Positions 53,109 to 62,335 of a stretch of DNA of 64,000 nt are shown piece after piece. Below the pieces are notes generated by a model that was not told the origin of the DNA, made no database searches, and was given only the letters and a program-made list of their open reading frames with translations. Made by a program: the position numbers and the translations under genes. The stretch is from JAFNAG01 sp963824985 (GTDB lineage: Bacteria; Acidobacteriota; UBA6911): the NCBI GenBank assembly GCA_963824985.1, contig CAWGRQ010000002.1, positions 62,001 to 126,000 on the forward strand, read 5' to 3'. Every line of letters begins with the position of its first letter. Position 1 is the first letter of the stretch.

Positions 53109-53558
53109 TTAACGCCGCGGCTGGTCGAAACGCACAACGGGGATATCCAGCGCCGCCGCGGCGTCAGCCATGATGCGGTCGGCCGTGGCCAGCGCTTCAG
53201 CCTGGATTTGTTTCGCAATGGCAAGGTGAAAAGCATCCAGGGTCCTGAGGGGGACAGCCGGCAACATGGATAATAGGTTTAAAGCGCTGGCCGCAATCCC
53301 TTCGAATAGCGGATGACTGATGAGGATTCCCTGGCGGATTTCTTCCTGGAAGGTCGCAAAAACCGTGAGCTCGGTGTTGGTATCGATATGGCCTTCCCTC
53401 CGGCGGCGGCCGAGCAGACACCGCATTTCCACGACGGTCAGATCGCTGATGTCCACTGGTCCTTGGGCTTGAATATAGGCTTCCACCTCCTCGGATTGGG
53501 CCTCGTTAAGATACCATTTGGCCAGCGCACTGGTGTCGAAATATATGGCTTCTCTCAC
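53109..53558 (-). CDS. vapC: PIN domain ribonuclease, VapC-type toxin
   Basis: A 149-residue PIN protein with all four acidic positions: Asp8 (YFDTSALAKWYL), Glu in VVEMRCLL, Asp in TLDAFHLAIA and Asp in TADRIMAD. Its start overlaps the antitoxin stop by four bases. It is unrelated in sequence to the VapC at 30245. It lies convergent to the end of the VPS10-like gene. Confidence 0.9.
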   Translation of the reverse strand: MREAIYFDTSALAKWYLNEAQSEEVEAYIQAQGPVDISDLTVVEMRCLLGRRRREGHIDTNTELTVFATFQEEIRQGILISHPLFEGIAASALNLLSMLPAVPLRTLDAFHLAIAKQIQAEALATADRIMADAAAALDIPVVRFDQPRR

Positions 53559-53782
53559 CGCCGGTCCCGGTCCTCCCTGATCATTTGCTCGCTGCTCTTG
53601 CGCATGCGCGGCATGTTCCGCCGCAAGCCGGCGTGCGATGGCATCGGCCTCTTTCGTCCGATCGGGATCACTCGAGCTATTTCCTCGCCGCGCCGGGTGA
53701 TAGTCAGTTCGCCTTCCTGGGCCAGCAGGTCGTCCAGATTTCCGAGGGATTGTCGGGCTTCCCTGATATTGAGTTTTTTCAA
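53555..53782 (-). CDS. Phd/YefM-family antitoxin, TTG start
   Basis: A 75-residue antitoxin: KKLNIREARQSLGNLDDLLA, ELTITRRGEEIARVIPIGRK, then a basic tail. The frame stays open to a GTG at 53834-53836, but that would place translation inside the operator. A TTG at 53780-53782 has GGGAGGGAGCT immediately before it and begins right at the usual family start, so it is preferred. Confidence 0.85.
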   Translation of the reverse strand: MKKLNIREARQSLGNLDDLLAQEGELTITRRGEEIARVIPIGRKRPMPSHAGLRRNMPRMRKSSEQMIREDRDRR

Positions 53783-53806
53783 AGCTCCCTCCCAGGGATC
53801 GTGAGT

Positions 53807-53848
53807 ATGTGACACAATGAGTGTATCATGTGTCACATGTAATGTAAA
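53807..53848 (-). promoter_or_regulatory. Operator-promoter of the Phd-VapC operon
   Basis: On the minus strand, TTTACA (53848-53843) and TACACT (53825-53820) are 17 bases apart. A perfect 10-bp inverted repeat (ATGTGACACA / TGTGTCACAT, 53807-53816 and 53829-53838, 12-base spacer) covers the -10 and spacer. This is the classical layout for antitoxin autorepression. Confidence 0.65.
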
Positions 53849-53887
53849 CCGGGTGAACGGCGGCGGCTCCCGAATCCCCTACCGCAA

Positions 53888-54502
53888 TCAGAGCTCTTCG
53901 GAATTGGCCACGCGCGGGTCCCGGCCCTGAACCAGAACCGCATTCCGATGCGGAATGATGACCAGGGCCGGCCGATTGCCGTCAGTCTCCGGGAGAGGAA
54001 AGATCCGGTGCAGCCCACCATACTTCCGGCTCAATTCGTCGTAGTCGCCGAAGTCCAGGGCGCGATTGGGGCAGGCGGCGACGCAGGACGGAGCCAGTCC
54101 CGCATCCAGAAGATCGACGCAGAAGTGGCATTTGGCGACCAGGTTCGCCGTCAGGTCGTACCGGATGGCGCCATATGGACATGCGGCCTCGCACTTGTGG
54201 CACCGGTTGCACAGGCTCTCGTCAATCAGGACGATGCCATCGGACCGCTTCCATATGGCTTGAGCGAAACAGGCCGGCAGGCAGGAAGGATCCATGCAGT
54301 GGTGGCATGAAACCGACAGGTTGTAGGCCGCGACCGTGGAGATCCAGGTATCCTCTTCTCTGCGCCAATCCCCGCCCGTGACCTCGTAAACGATTCTCCA
54401 GTGGATGCCGGCCGGCAAGTCATGCCGGTCCTGGCAGGCCACCTGGCAGGTCTTGCACCCCGAGCAGGCATCGGAATTGACCAGGAAAGCATATTGGGTC
54501 AC
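53888..54502 (-). CDS. DmsB/NrfC-type ferredoxin-like electron transfer subunit
   Basis: A 204-residue protein with four [4Fe-4S] cysteine clusters: CSGCKTCQVAC, CHHCMDPSCLPAC, CNRCHKCEAACPYGAI, and KCHFC..CVAACPNRAL. This is the pattern of the electron-transfer subunit of DMSO reductase-type molybdoenzymes. No molybdopterin subunit or membrane anchor is next to it. The start GTG at 54500-54502 has GGAG nine bases upstream; the longer frame reads through the repeat region. Confidence 0.88.
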   Translation of the reverse strand: MTQYAFLVNSDACSGCKTCQVACQDRHDLPAGIHWRIVYEVTGGDWRREEDTWISTVAAYNLSVSCHHCMDPSCLPACFAQAIWKRSDGIVLIDESLCNRCHKCEAACPYGAIRYDLTANLVAKCHFCVDLLDAGLAPSCVAACPNRALDFGDYDELSRKYGGLHRIFPLPETDGNRPALVIIPHRNAVLVQGRDPRVANSEEL

Positions 54503-54647
54503 AATCACTCGCTCCGCTTCAACGGATCGCGTCCGCCCGAACCATGCGGATGCCTGATGCAAGCATGCCACACTTCCGGATATCGGGCAGCAAAAACCGG
54601 CCGCGCCACCGGCGCCGCCGGCCTTCCGTGTGAATTGGGACAAAAAG

Positions 54648-54808
54648 CAAAAACGCCACGGATTTCACGGATTGCACAGATTCAATAAGCCTGGCGGATC
54701 TTACTCATTAAGCCTTTCACCCCCCATCGTATCCAACCCGCAGCCCCACTCCATGATCGGGAATGTTTTCACAAATCTGTGAAATCCGTGAAATCCGTGG
54801 CGTTTTTG
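54648..54808. repeat. Inverted repeat with 35-bp arms
   Basis: Arms 54648-54682 and 54774-54808 differ at one position (start CAAAAACGCCACGGATTTCA), with a 91-base middle. The ACGGATTTCACGG text recurs as a partial copy at 63183-63270. It occupies much of the space between the Fe-S gene (minus) and ileS (plus); the rest shows no gene and no T-box-like leader. Confidence 0.75.
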
Positions 54809-54929
54809 TTTTGATTTTCCCGGGAGTGACTCTCACCTGCAATCACACCGCTGCACGGGATTTGGGTGACTATCAACGAAATGTCATGATAAACTTTATG
54901 GTTTTTAACCTCCAGCAAGGAGAGGGCGC

Positions 54930-57900
54930 GTGTCGCACAGCAAGTTTCCGGAGATGGAGCGGGAAATCTTCAAATTCTGGGAGAGGGAAGGATGCTTCCA
55001 TCGGCTGGTGGAGAAGAACCGGGGCAAGCCCAAATGGTCGTTCCTGGACGGCCCGATTACCGCCAACAACCCCATGGGGGTTCACCACGCCTGGGGCCGG
55101 ACCTACAAGGACATTTTCCAACGCTACCAGGCCATGACCGGACACGAGCTGCGCTACCAGAACGGCTTCGACTGCCAGGGGCTGTGGGTCGAGGTCGAGG
55201 TTGAAAAGGAGCTCGGCTTCAAATCCAAGCGCGACATCGAGGATTACGGGATCGCCCGCTTCGTCGAGAAATGCAAAGAGCGCGTCCTGAAATATGCTGC
55301 CACCCAGACGAACCAGTCCAAACGCCTCGGGTACTGGATGGATTGGGACAACTCCTATTACACGATGTCGGATGACAACAATTACACGATTTGGGCCTTC
55401 CTGAAAAAATGCCACGAGCGCGGTTTTGTGTACCACGGCTGGGATTCGATGCCCTGGTGCCCGCGCTGCGGCACCGGGATTTCTCAACATGAGATTTCCA
55501 ATGAAGAACGCCCGGAAGTTGTCCACACCTCTCCCACGGTGCGCTTTCCGCTGGCCGGGCGGCCCGGGGAGTACCTACTTGCCTGGACGACCACTCCCTG
55601 GACCCTGACCTCGAACGTGGCCTGTGCGGTTCATCCCGAACTGACCTACGTCAAAGTCCGTCAGGGGGACGCCGTCTACTACCTTATCAAAGAGCGGCGC
55701 GAAGCGAGCATGGAGGCGCAGGGCGCCATGGAAGTGCTCGGGGAACTGACGGGGCAGGAAATGGTGGGATGGGAGTACCAGGGCCCCTTCGACGAACTGG
55801 CGGCGCAGCGGGGAGTCCGGCACCGGGTGATTCCTTGGAAGGAAGTCAGCACTGCGGAAGGAACCGGCATCGTGCATATCGCTCCCGGTTGCGGCAAGGA
55901 AGACTACGAACTGGGCAAGGAGTTCGATCTGCCGGCCATTGCCCCCATCGATGAGTTCGGCATCATCGTCGAAGGGTTCGAGCCCTTCACGGGACAGTCG
56001 GCATCGGCAGTGACCAAGTTCATTATCCGGTCGCTCAAGGAAAAGGGGCTCCTGTACCGGACCGAAGAGTACAAGCACGCGTATCCCATTTGCTGGCGCT
56101 GCAAGACCCAGCTGCTCTTCCGCCTGGTGGATGAGTGGTACATCCGCATGGATGAGCTGCGTCACGAGATCATCGAGGTCACCAGGCAGACGCGCTGGAT
56201 CCCCGAAGTCGGGCAGCAGCTCGAAATTGAATGGCTGACCAACATGCACGACTGGATGATTTCCAAGAAGCGTTACTGGGGCCTGGCACTGCCGATCTAC
56301 AAATGCCAGGCGTGCGGCACCTTCGAGGTCGTCGCCAGCCGCGAAGAACTCAGGCAGCGGGCCGTTGAAGGCTGGGACCGGTTCGAAGGTCACTCGCCCC
56401 ACCGCCCCTGGATTGATGCCGTCAAGATTGCCTGTTCCCGGTGCCAGGCGCCGACGAGCCGCATTCTGGATGTGGGCAATCCCTGGCTCGACGCCGGGAT
56501 CGTCCCTTACTCCACGATGCGCTATAACAGCGATCGCAGTTATTGGAACCAGTGGTTCCCGGCGCACTGGATCTCGGAGAGTTTCCCCGGACAGTTCCGC
56601 AACTGGTTCTACGCCATCTTGGCCATGAGCACGGTGATGGAGAAGCGGGCCCCCTTCGAGGTGATGTTCGGCTATCGCCTCATGAAGGACGAAAAGGGCC
56701 AGGAAATGCACAAGAGCAAGGGGAACGCCGTCGAATTCAACGAGGCGGCCGAGAAGGAGGGGGCGGATGCCATGCGCTGGCTGTTTGCCAGCCACAATCC
56801 CGATTACGACCTCTGGTTCGGGTACCACAAGATCCACGAAGCGCGGCGCCAGTTCTTAACCCTCTGGAATGTCTACGAGTTCTTTCTCACCTACGCGCGG
56901 ATCGACAACTTCGATCTGGCCGCAGCGGCCGTGCCCAATGAGGAACGGCCGGAACTGGACCGCTGGATTCTTTGTCGTCTGCAGAAACTGATCCAGGCCG
57001 CGCACCGCCATTATGCCGGTTACAGCGTGCACCTGCTGATGCGCGAGGTGATCGCCTTCATCGATGCCCTCTCACGCTGGTATCTGCGGCGCAGCCGGCG
57101 CCGCTTCTGGAAGAGCCGAAACGACGAAGACAAACTGGCGGCCTACCAGACGCTCTGGGAATGCCTGGTGAGCACGTCCCGGATTCTGGCGCCGATTATC
57201 CCGTTCGCCACGGAAAAAATGCACCAGGAACTGGTCCGGCACTACGATTCTTCGGCCCCGGTAAGTGTGCACCTCTGCGATTTCCCGCGGCCGGTCCCCG
57301 ATGCGGCGGTGAACGACCAGAAACTGGTCCACGCCATGGATGCGGTGCTGGAGCTGGTGGAACAGGGGCACGCGGCCCGGAACCGGGCCGGTCTCAAAGT
57401 CCGCCAGCCGCTGGCGGAGATGCGCGTCGAGGCCTCGGAATCGGGCCTCCCCGACCAGATGAGTCCTTTCCTGCCGCTGATCCTGGATGAGTTGAACATC
57501 AAGAGAATCACCTTCGTGCCATCGGCGGCGGACCTGCTCACCCTGTCGGTGCGCCTGGATGCCAAGACCGGAAAACCGAAATTCGGGAAACTGTTCGCGC
57601 CGTTACAGGAAGCTCTGGCGGCGTTGCCGGCGGATCAGGCCGCCCGTCAGGCACGCGAGGCACAGGGATTGAACCTGCAGGTGGACGGCCAGGCGGTTAC
57701 TCTGCTGTCCGAAGATATTGTGGTGGAGAAGCTGGCGCACAAGCCCTGGGAAATTTCCGAAGGGAATGGGTTCCTCGTGGCCATTTCCACTCAATTGGAT
57801 GAAGCCCTGGTGCGGGAAGGGTGCGTGCGCGACCTCGTCCGGCATATCCAGAATCTGCGCAAGCAGACCGGACTGGACGTGGCCGATCGCATCCGCATCG

Positions 57901-58067
57901 AGTATGTGGCCGGGAATGAACTGGCGGCTGCGGTGGCCGCGCATGCGGACTACCTGGCCGGGGAAACTTTGGCGCTGGAGATTCAGCGCCGCGAGGGCCC
58001 CCTGGCGTCGGCGAATGCCATCGAGTTGGGCGGGGAATCCATTCACATTTTCATTTCGAAGGTGTAG
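54930..58067 (+). CDS. ileS: Isoleucyl-tRNA synthetase
   Basis: A complete 1045-residue class I synthetase. The ATP-binding HIGH element is replaced by GVHHAWGR (51-57, after GPITANNPMG). The KMSKS element is HKSKG (594-598). The editing domain spans about 190-390 (LLAWTTTPWTLTSNVACAV, GTGIVHIAPGCGKEDYELG), and the anticodon-binding domain runs from about 690. The HHAWGR variant and overall length place it with the IleRS branch seen in many actinobacteria and environmental phyla, not the E. coli type. GCAAGGAGAG precedes the ATG. The HNH gene follows after three bases. Confidence 0.95.
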   Translation: MSHSKFPEMEREIFKFWEREGCFHRLVEKNRGKPKWSFLDGPITANNPMGVHHAWGRTYKDIFQRYQAMTGHELRYQNGFDCQGLWVEVEVEKELGFKSKRDIEDYGIARFVEKCKERVLKYAATQTNQSKRLGYWMDWDNSYYTMSDDNNYTIWAFLKKCHERGFVYHGWDSMPWCPRCGTGISQHEISNEERPEVVHTSPTVRFPLAGRPGEYLLAWTTTPWTLTSNVACAVHPELTYVKVRQGDAVYYLIKERREASMEAQGAMEVLGELTGQEMVGWEYQGPFDELAAQRGVRHRVIPWKEVSTAEGTGIVHIAPGCGKEDYELGKEFDLPAIAPIDEFGIIVEGFEPFTGQSASAVTKFIIRSLKEKGLLYRTEEYKHAYPICWRCKTQLLFRLVDEWYIRMDELRHEIIEVTRQTRWIPEVGQQLEIEWLTNMHDWMISKKRYWGLALPIYKCQACGTFEVVASREELRQRAVEGWDRFEGHSPHRPWIDAVKIACSRCQAPTSRILDVGNPWLDAGIVPYSTMRYNSDRSYWNQWFPAHWISESFPGQFRNWFYAILAMSTVMEKRAPFEVMFGYRLMKDEKGQEMHKSKGNAVEFNEAAEKEGADAMRWLFASHNPDYDLWFGYHKIHEARRQFLTLWNVYEFFLTYARIDNFDLAAAAVPNEERPELDRWILCRLQKLIQAAHRHYAGYSVHLLMREVIAFIDALSRWYLRRSRRRFWKSRNDEDKLAAYQTLWECLVSTSRILAPIIPFATEKMHQELVRHYDSSAPVSVHLCDFPRPVPDAAVNDQKLVHAMDAVLELVEQGHAARNRAGLKVRQPLAEMRVEASESGLPDQMSPFLPLILDELNIKRITFVPSAADLLTLSVRLDAKTGKPKFGKLFAPLQEALAALPADQAARQAREAQGLNLQVDGQAVTLLSEDIVVEKLAHKPWEISEGNGFLVAISTQLDEALVREGCVRDLVRHIQNLRKQTGLDVADRIRIEYVAGNELAAAVAAHADYLAGETLALEIQRREGPLASANAIELGGESIHIFISKV

Positions 58068-58070
58068 CCG

Positions 58071-58454
58071 ATGGCACCCGGTCATTCGTCCTCGGGAGAC
58101 GACAAACGGAATCAGTTCATTGCCGAAGCGCGGCGCGAGCGAGAGCTGCGCATGCAGGGGTACCGCGAACGCGCGCTGAAGCTGTTCCCGCCAATCTGCG
58201 GGCGCTGCGGGCGCGAATTCGAGGGGAAGCGGCTTCGGGAACTCACCGTCCATCACAAGGATCACAACCACGACAACAACCCGCCCGACGGCAGCAACTG
58301 GGAACTGCTGTGCCATTACTGCCATGATAATGAACACTCCCGCTACTCGGTGGCGGACTGGTATGAAGAGCCGGAGGCGGGCTCGAATCAAACGCCCGCG
58401 TCCACCTACAAGCCGTTTGCCGGACTCGATTCTCTCCTCAAAGACAAGAAATAA
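58071..58454 (+). CDS. YajD-type HNH nuclease family protein
   Basis: A 127-residue protein with a basic helix (RNQFIAEARRERELRMQGYR), then CGRCGREF, LTVHHKDHNHDNNPPDGSNW and ELLCHYCHDNEH. These are the two zinc CxxC pairs and the HH..N..H active site of the YajD branch of HNH endonucleases. It is cotranscribed with ileS (three-base gap). Its job in that context is unknown. Confidence 0.9.
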   Translation: MAPGHSSSGDDKRNQFIAEARRERELRMQGYRERALKLFPPICGRCGREFEGKRLRELTVHHKDHNHDNNPPDGSNWELLCHYCHDNEHSRYSVADWYEEPEAGSNQTPASTYKPFAGLDSLLKDKK

Positions 58455-58606
58455 ATCGTTGACAGCCCGAAATGGACCTTATTGAGGAACAGCTCCTCAT
58501 GCGCCTGGGCGCACCCGGTGACGCATGAAAATATTAAGCTCCCATCGCCCTTTCACTGTGCCGCCCTTTCAGGGCTCTGGCCAGGTTGATCCCCAGTCCC
58601 CAGGGC

Positions 58607-58640
58607 TAGCCCGACTTCCGCGGGCTTCGGGGCAGAATCC
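58607..58640. repeat. 34-bp inverted repeat, left arm, flanking the IS1634-like transposase
   Basis: Perfect inverted match to 60641-60674 (starts TAGCCCGACTTCCGCGGGC). The left arm ends 28 bases from the transposase stop. The same flanks carry CCCTTTCAGGGCT-like text also seen in the long repeats of the window, so the arms may be a host repeat into which the element jumped. Confidence 0.7.
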
Positions 58641-58667
58641 TTTGTTTATGCGGGTTTAGCATTTCTT

Positions 58668-60506
58668 TCAGTCACTATTTCCTGCTGCCTGCCACGTTTT
58701 GACGGGCCTCATGACTTCGTTGGGGATCCGCAGAATCTCGTAGATCTTGCGCTGTACCGCATCCGGCGTGGTTCCCTTTCTCAATCTCAGCGTCGGTCCC
58801 TCCGCGGTTGGTAGGACCACGGTCACGACCTGGTGGGTGCTCAGCTGCTGGCGCAAAGTCCACCACGACGTGTGGATTCCCTCGTCCAGGAAGTACTTCT
58901 CGATCACAACCAGAAGGTGATAGGCGAGAACGCAGAGGAATATGTGCGTCTGCGCCCGATGTTTGAGGTGATGGAAGATCGGACGCTCCATGAGCGGGGT
59001 CTTCATGTCCCGGAAGGCCCGCTCCACTCTCGTAAGCAGAATATAGGTCCGCCAAATTTCGTCGTCGGTCAGATCGGTACGATCCGTCTTGAGCACGTAG
59101 CTGCCGTCGAGTTTCTCCGCAATCGCTTTCTTGTCGCCATGCAAAGTCCACGTGACACCGTTACCGGCGGCATCGTGCTCGATCTCGTAGTAACGTGCCA
59201 CGCTCGGGTAACGTTCCTTCAGCCGGCCGATCGCCTCGTGGATCTTGCCGGCCTGCTTCAGCCGCCCCTTCGCCACGCGCGCCTTTAGCTTCACCAGATC
59301 CCGGAGCAATTGCTCTTCTTTCTTCTCACGAATCGCCGCGTCTTTCTCCTCCCGCCCTTCGCTCCGGCAGAGGACGTAGACAATGCCGTTTCTGTCCCGG
59401 CGTTTGATCTGCACACGGCTCTTCTTCTGGAAAGGGTTCCGCGGCGATGGCGTCCGGATCACTTCCTCCCAACCGTCGTCGTTCTCGATCTCGTCGAGCC
59501 AGTCGTTACGCTCCGGTTGCCGCCCCGCCACAATGTAGTGCAAGCCGCGCCCCTGGATCTGCTGGAGATTCTCTTCATAGGCCATCCCGCGATCGACGAT
59601 CACCGTCGCTCCAGGTTTCTTGCCCGTGCGTTTCTCCAGGGCGTCCAGCATCTCGTCGACCGTCGATCGGTCCTGCGCATTGCCATCGAAAACCTCGTGT
59701 GCCTTCGGAAAACCGTCCCGATCCAACACCAGTCCGATCACAAGCTGTTTGCAGTCCGGACGCTGGTCGCGCGAATACCCTCGCTTTGCCTGCGGATTCG
59801 CGGCAGCCTGTCCTTCAAAGTAAGTGGAGGTCAGGTCGTACAGATAGAACGTTTCGTCCAGGTTGAACAGCGTCCGCTCCCGTTCCGCCAACTCCTTCTC
59901 GATCTGTTCCCGGTTCGGGTGCAACAGGTCCAGATTCCGATACAGCGAATCCTCCGCCAGTTCCGAGAAGTCCTCCCCGACAAAGTCGCCGATCGCTGTA
60001 CGCCGGATCCATTCTGGCATCGCCAGCTCCGAAAGAGGGAATATCAGCCGGTTCAATGTCATCGCTGCGCTCAAACGGCACGTACGCTCCGGCAATCCCG
60101 CCCGGCTCAGAATCCCGTCCAGATCCAGACGCTGCCACATCTGGTGCCCCACGTGCACGGACCCGGCTTCGCGCGCGTCCTCCATCTCCACCCGGTCCGC
60201 ATCAATGGTGACGGTCTCCCCGCCTCGTTCGGAAACCAGCTTCGACTTGCGCTTCCGCCCGCAGCCCACGGCAGCTACGAGGGCATCGACTTTTTCGTCT
60301 CCGGGGTCAAGCGACAGCTGGCCGCCAAGCGCAGATTCGAGCTTGCGCGCCAGTGCAAGCCATTCCTCTGGAGGGGCAGGAGCCAGGTTGCCGAGCGAGC
60401 AGATGGCTCGCTGTCGCGGGCCCTTCGAGGTCAGGATTGATTCGACGAGGAGATAGTTGGTGTAGGTTTTACCCTTGTGGGATCGGGTGGATTTGCGGAT
60501 GTACAT
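58668..60506 (-). CDS. IS1634-family (IS4-like) transposase
   Basis: A 612-residue DDE transposase, apparently intact. The first catalytic aspartate is in YDLTSTYFEG, the second in VIVDRGMAY, and the glutamate in VERAFRDMK. The family region HIFLCVLAYHLLVVIEKYF follows. The N-terminal part is MYIRKSTRSHKGKTY. The text AGTCACTATTT is present at both ends (58670-58680 and 60564-60574) as a possible target duplication, but the left copy overlaps the end of the gene, so the exact IS ends are not settled. The start at 60504-60506 is followed upstream by the AT-rich stretch ACACTATGTATACCAATACA. Confidence 0.93.
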   Translation of the reverse strand: MYIRKSTRSHKGKTYTNYLLVESILTSKGPRQRAICSLGNLAPAPPEEWLALARKLESALGGQLSLDPGDEKVDALVAAVGCGRKRKSKLVSERGGETVTIDADRVEMEDAREAGSVHVGHQMWQRLDLDGILSRAGLPERTCRLSAAMTLNRLIFPLSELAMPEWIRRTAIGDFVGEDFSELAEDSLYRNLDLLHPNREQIEKELAERERTLFNLDETFYLYDLTSTYFEGQAAANPQAKRGYSRDQRPDCKQLVIGLVLDRDGFPKAHEVFDGNAQDRSTVDEMLDALEKRTGKKPGATVIVDRGMAYEENLQQIQGRGLHYIVAGRQPERNDWLDEIENDDGWEEVIRTPSPRNPFQKKSRVQIKRRDRNGIVYVLCRSEGREEKDAAIREKKEEQLLRDLVKLKARVAKGRLKQAGKIHEAIGRLKERYPSVARYYEIEHDAAGNGVTWTLHGDKKAIAEKLDGSYVLKTDRTDLTDDEIWRTYILLTRVERAFRDMKTPLMERPIFHHLKHRAQTHIFLCVLAYHLLVVIEKYFLDEGIHTSWWTLRQQLSTHQVVTVVLPTAEGPTLRLRKGTTPDAVQRKIYEILRIPNEVMRPVKTWQAAGNSD

Positions 60507-60868
60507 TGCACACTATGTATACCAATACAACCAATAACTGTCAAGGATAATATCGCATACTGTTAGTCACTATTTAGCTGATTCCTTAAGGCCGTGATTG
60601 AAAACAAAAAGGTTATCCCCACTGAAGACCCGAAATTGCCGGATTCTGCCCCGAAGCCCGCGGAAGTCGGGCTAACGCCCTGGGCTTTGCTGCGCCACCC
60701 CTTCGGGGTTTTCCCATGGGCGAGATGCTCAGCCCTGAAGGGGCTGCCTCGAATCCCGCCCGCCTGCGACTCTCACGGGATTTGCTCTCATCTGCCCCAA
60801 CCTCCCAGTATATAATCGAATCTGGATTATAATCGCCTGTGGAAGACCTGATGGAATGGAGGCGAATC
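60507..60868. other. Intergenic: IS right flank, 34-bp repeat arm and M48 gene leader
   Basis: Contains the right arm of the 34-bp inverted repeat (60641-60674), a GC-rich repeat with CCCCTTCGGGGTT, and two TATAAT hexamers at 60811-60816 and 60828-60833, which may serve the M48 gene. No gene is supported. Confidence 0.5.
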
Positions 60869-62332
60869 ATGTATCGCAACCTCAATGGACGGATCATAGG
60901 GTGTTTCATCGCTGCGGCGTTGCTGTTCCTGCCGGGGTGCGTCAAGAATCCGGTGACCGGGGGGCGTCAGCTGGCCTTGATCAGCGAGAGCCAGGAGATC
61001 GAGATTGGTGCGGCCTCTCATCCGGAAATCCTGAGTGAGTTCGGCATGGTGGAGAATCCGGCCCTCCAGGATTATTTCAGCCGTATGGGCCTGGAGTTGG
61101 CGAAGGTATCGCATCGCCCGGACCTGCCATGGCATTTCACGGTTCTCGATTCGGATGTGGTTAATGCGTTTGCCGTGCCGGGGGGCTATGTCTATTTAAC
61201 GCGCGGGATACTTGCCTACATGAACAACGAGGCCGAGCTGGCCGGTGTCATGGGCCACGAAATCGGCCATGTGACCGCGCGGCATTCGGTGACGCAGATT
61301 TCGCAACAACAATTGCTCGGGTTGGGCCTGGGACTGGGGTCGGTCATCTCCCCGACATTCCGTAAAATGAGCGACCTGGCCCAAACCGGACTCGGAGTTC
61401 TGATGCTGAAATACAGCCGGGATCACGAGCGGCAGAGCGACCAGCTCGGAGTTCAATATATGGCCCGGGCCGGCTATGATCCGGAACAGCTGAGCCGCTT
61501 CTTTGAAGTGTTTACCACTATGCGGGAAGGGAGCGGGGATGCCATCCCGGGTTGGCTCTCCTCTCATCCCGCGCCGCCGGACCGCATCCAGGCGACCGAA
61601 GCCGCGGCCCGGCGCATTAAGAGTGAAGATCCCCGATCGGATTACAAAATCAACGCCGAGCAGTTGCTTCCGCATCTGGAAGGTCTGGTGTATGGCGAGA
61701 ATCCGCGGGAGGGCTTTGTGGATGGAGGGCGCTTTGTCCATCCCGATCTTCGCTTTCAGTTCGACTTTCCCAAAGGGTGGAAGGTGCAAAACACCAAGAG
61801 TGCCGTGTCGATCGTGGAGCCGGGCGGGGGCGCCGCGATCCAGTTGACGATGGTGCCCGCCGCGGAGGGGGAATCTCCCGAGGCCGTGGGGAGAAACATC
61901 GGCAGCAAAACCGGCGTCGAAATGGTCGAGGGCGCTCCGGCCCGCATCCAGGGGAACCCGGCATTTGTCGGGCGCTATCGCGTACAGACCGATACCGGCA
62001 TCCTCGGTGTTCGCGCCGCCTTGATCAGCTTTGGCGGGAAGGTCTACCAGATCGCCGGGCTGGCCCCTGAAGACACATTCTCGGGCTTCGCCGGGCCGTT
62101 CGATGCCAGCCTGCATAGTTTCCGGGAGCTTACCGATCGCAAACTTCTGGATGTGCAGCCGGACCGGCTCAGGATTTACCGGGCCCGGGCCGGGGAGACA
62201 CTTCGTAACATTGCCGGCGCCGCTCCAGCATCAAAAGTCAACGTGGAGGAACTGGCCCGCCTGAATCGGATCGATCCCGATCAGAAACTTACTGCCGGCG
62301 CCATGGTCAAGCTGGTCCAGCCGGGGCGCTAG
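60869..62332 (+). CDS. M48 family zinc metalloprotease lipoprotein with C-terminal LysM
   Basis: A 487-residue protein. The start ATG at 60869 has GGAGG six bases upstream; earlier in-frame starts lack one. A lipoprotein signal ends at LPGCVKNP. The peptidase domain has HEIGH (about 130-134) and the downstream glutamate in DHERQSDQLG, as in BepA-type outer-membrane quality-control proteases. After a beta domain, residues about 445-485 form a LysM-like module (RAGETLRNIAG.., LNRIDPDQKLTAGAMVKL), which would hold the protease at peptidoglycan. Standalone gene. Confidence 0.9.
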   Translation: MYRNLNGRIIGCFIAAALLFLPGCVKNPVTGGRQLALISESQEIEIGAASHPEILSEFGMVENPALQDYFSRMGLELAKVSHRPDLPWHFTVLDSDVVNAFAVPGGYVYLTRGILAYMNNEAELAGVMGHEIGHVTARHSVTQISQQQLLGLGLGLGSVISPTFRKMSDLAQTGLGVLMLKYSRDHERQSDQLGVQYMARAGYDPEQLSRFFEVFTTMREGSGDAIPGWLSSHPAPPDRIQATEAAARRIKSEDPRSDYKINAEQLLPHLEGLVYGENPREGFVDGGRFVHPDLRFQFDFPKGWKVQNTKSAVSIVEPGGGAAIQLTMVPAAEGESPEAVGRNIGSKTGVEMVEGAPARIQGNPAFVGRYRVQTDTGILGVRAALISFGGKVYQIAGLAPEDTFSGFAGPFDASLHSFRELTDRKLLDVQPDRLRIYRARAGETLRNIAGAAPASKVNVEELARLNRIDPDQKLTAGAMVKLVQPGR

Positions 62333-62335
62333 AAT

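Noticed and set aside
54809..54929. T-box riboswitch before ileS
   Set aside because: I found no T-box core sequence and no terminator/antiterminator pair in the leader.
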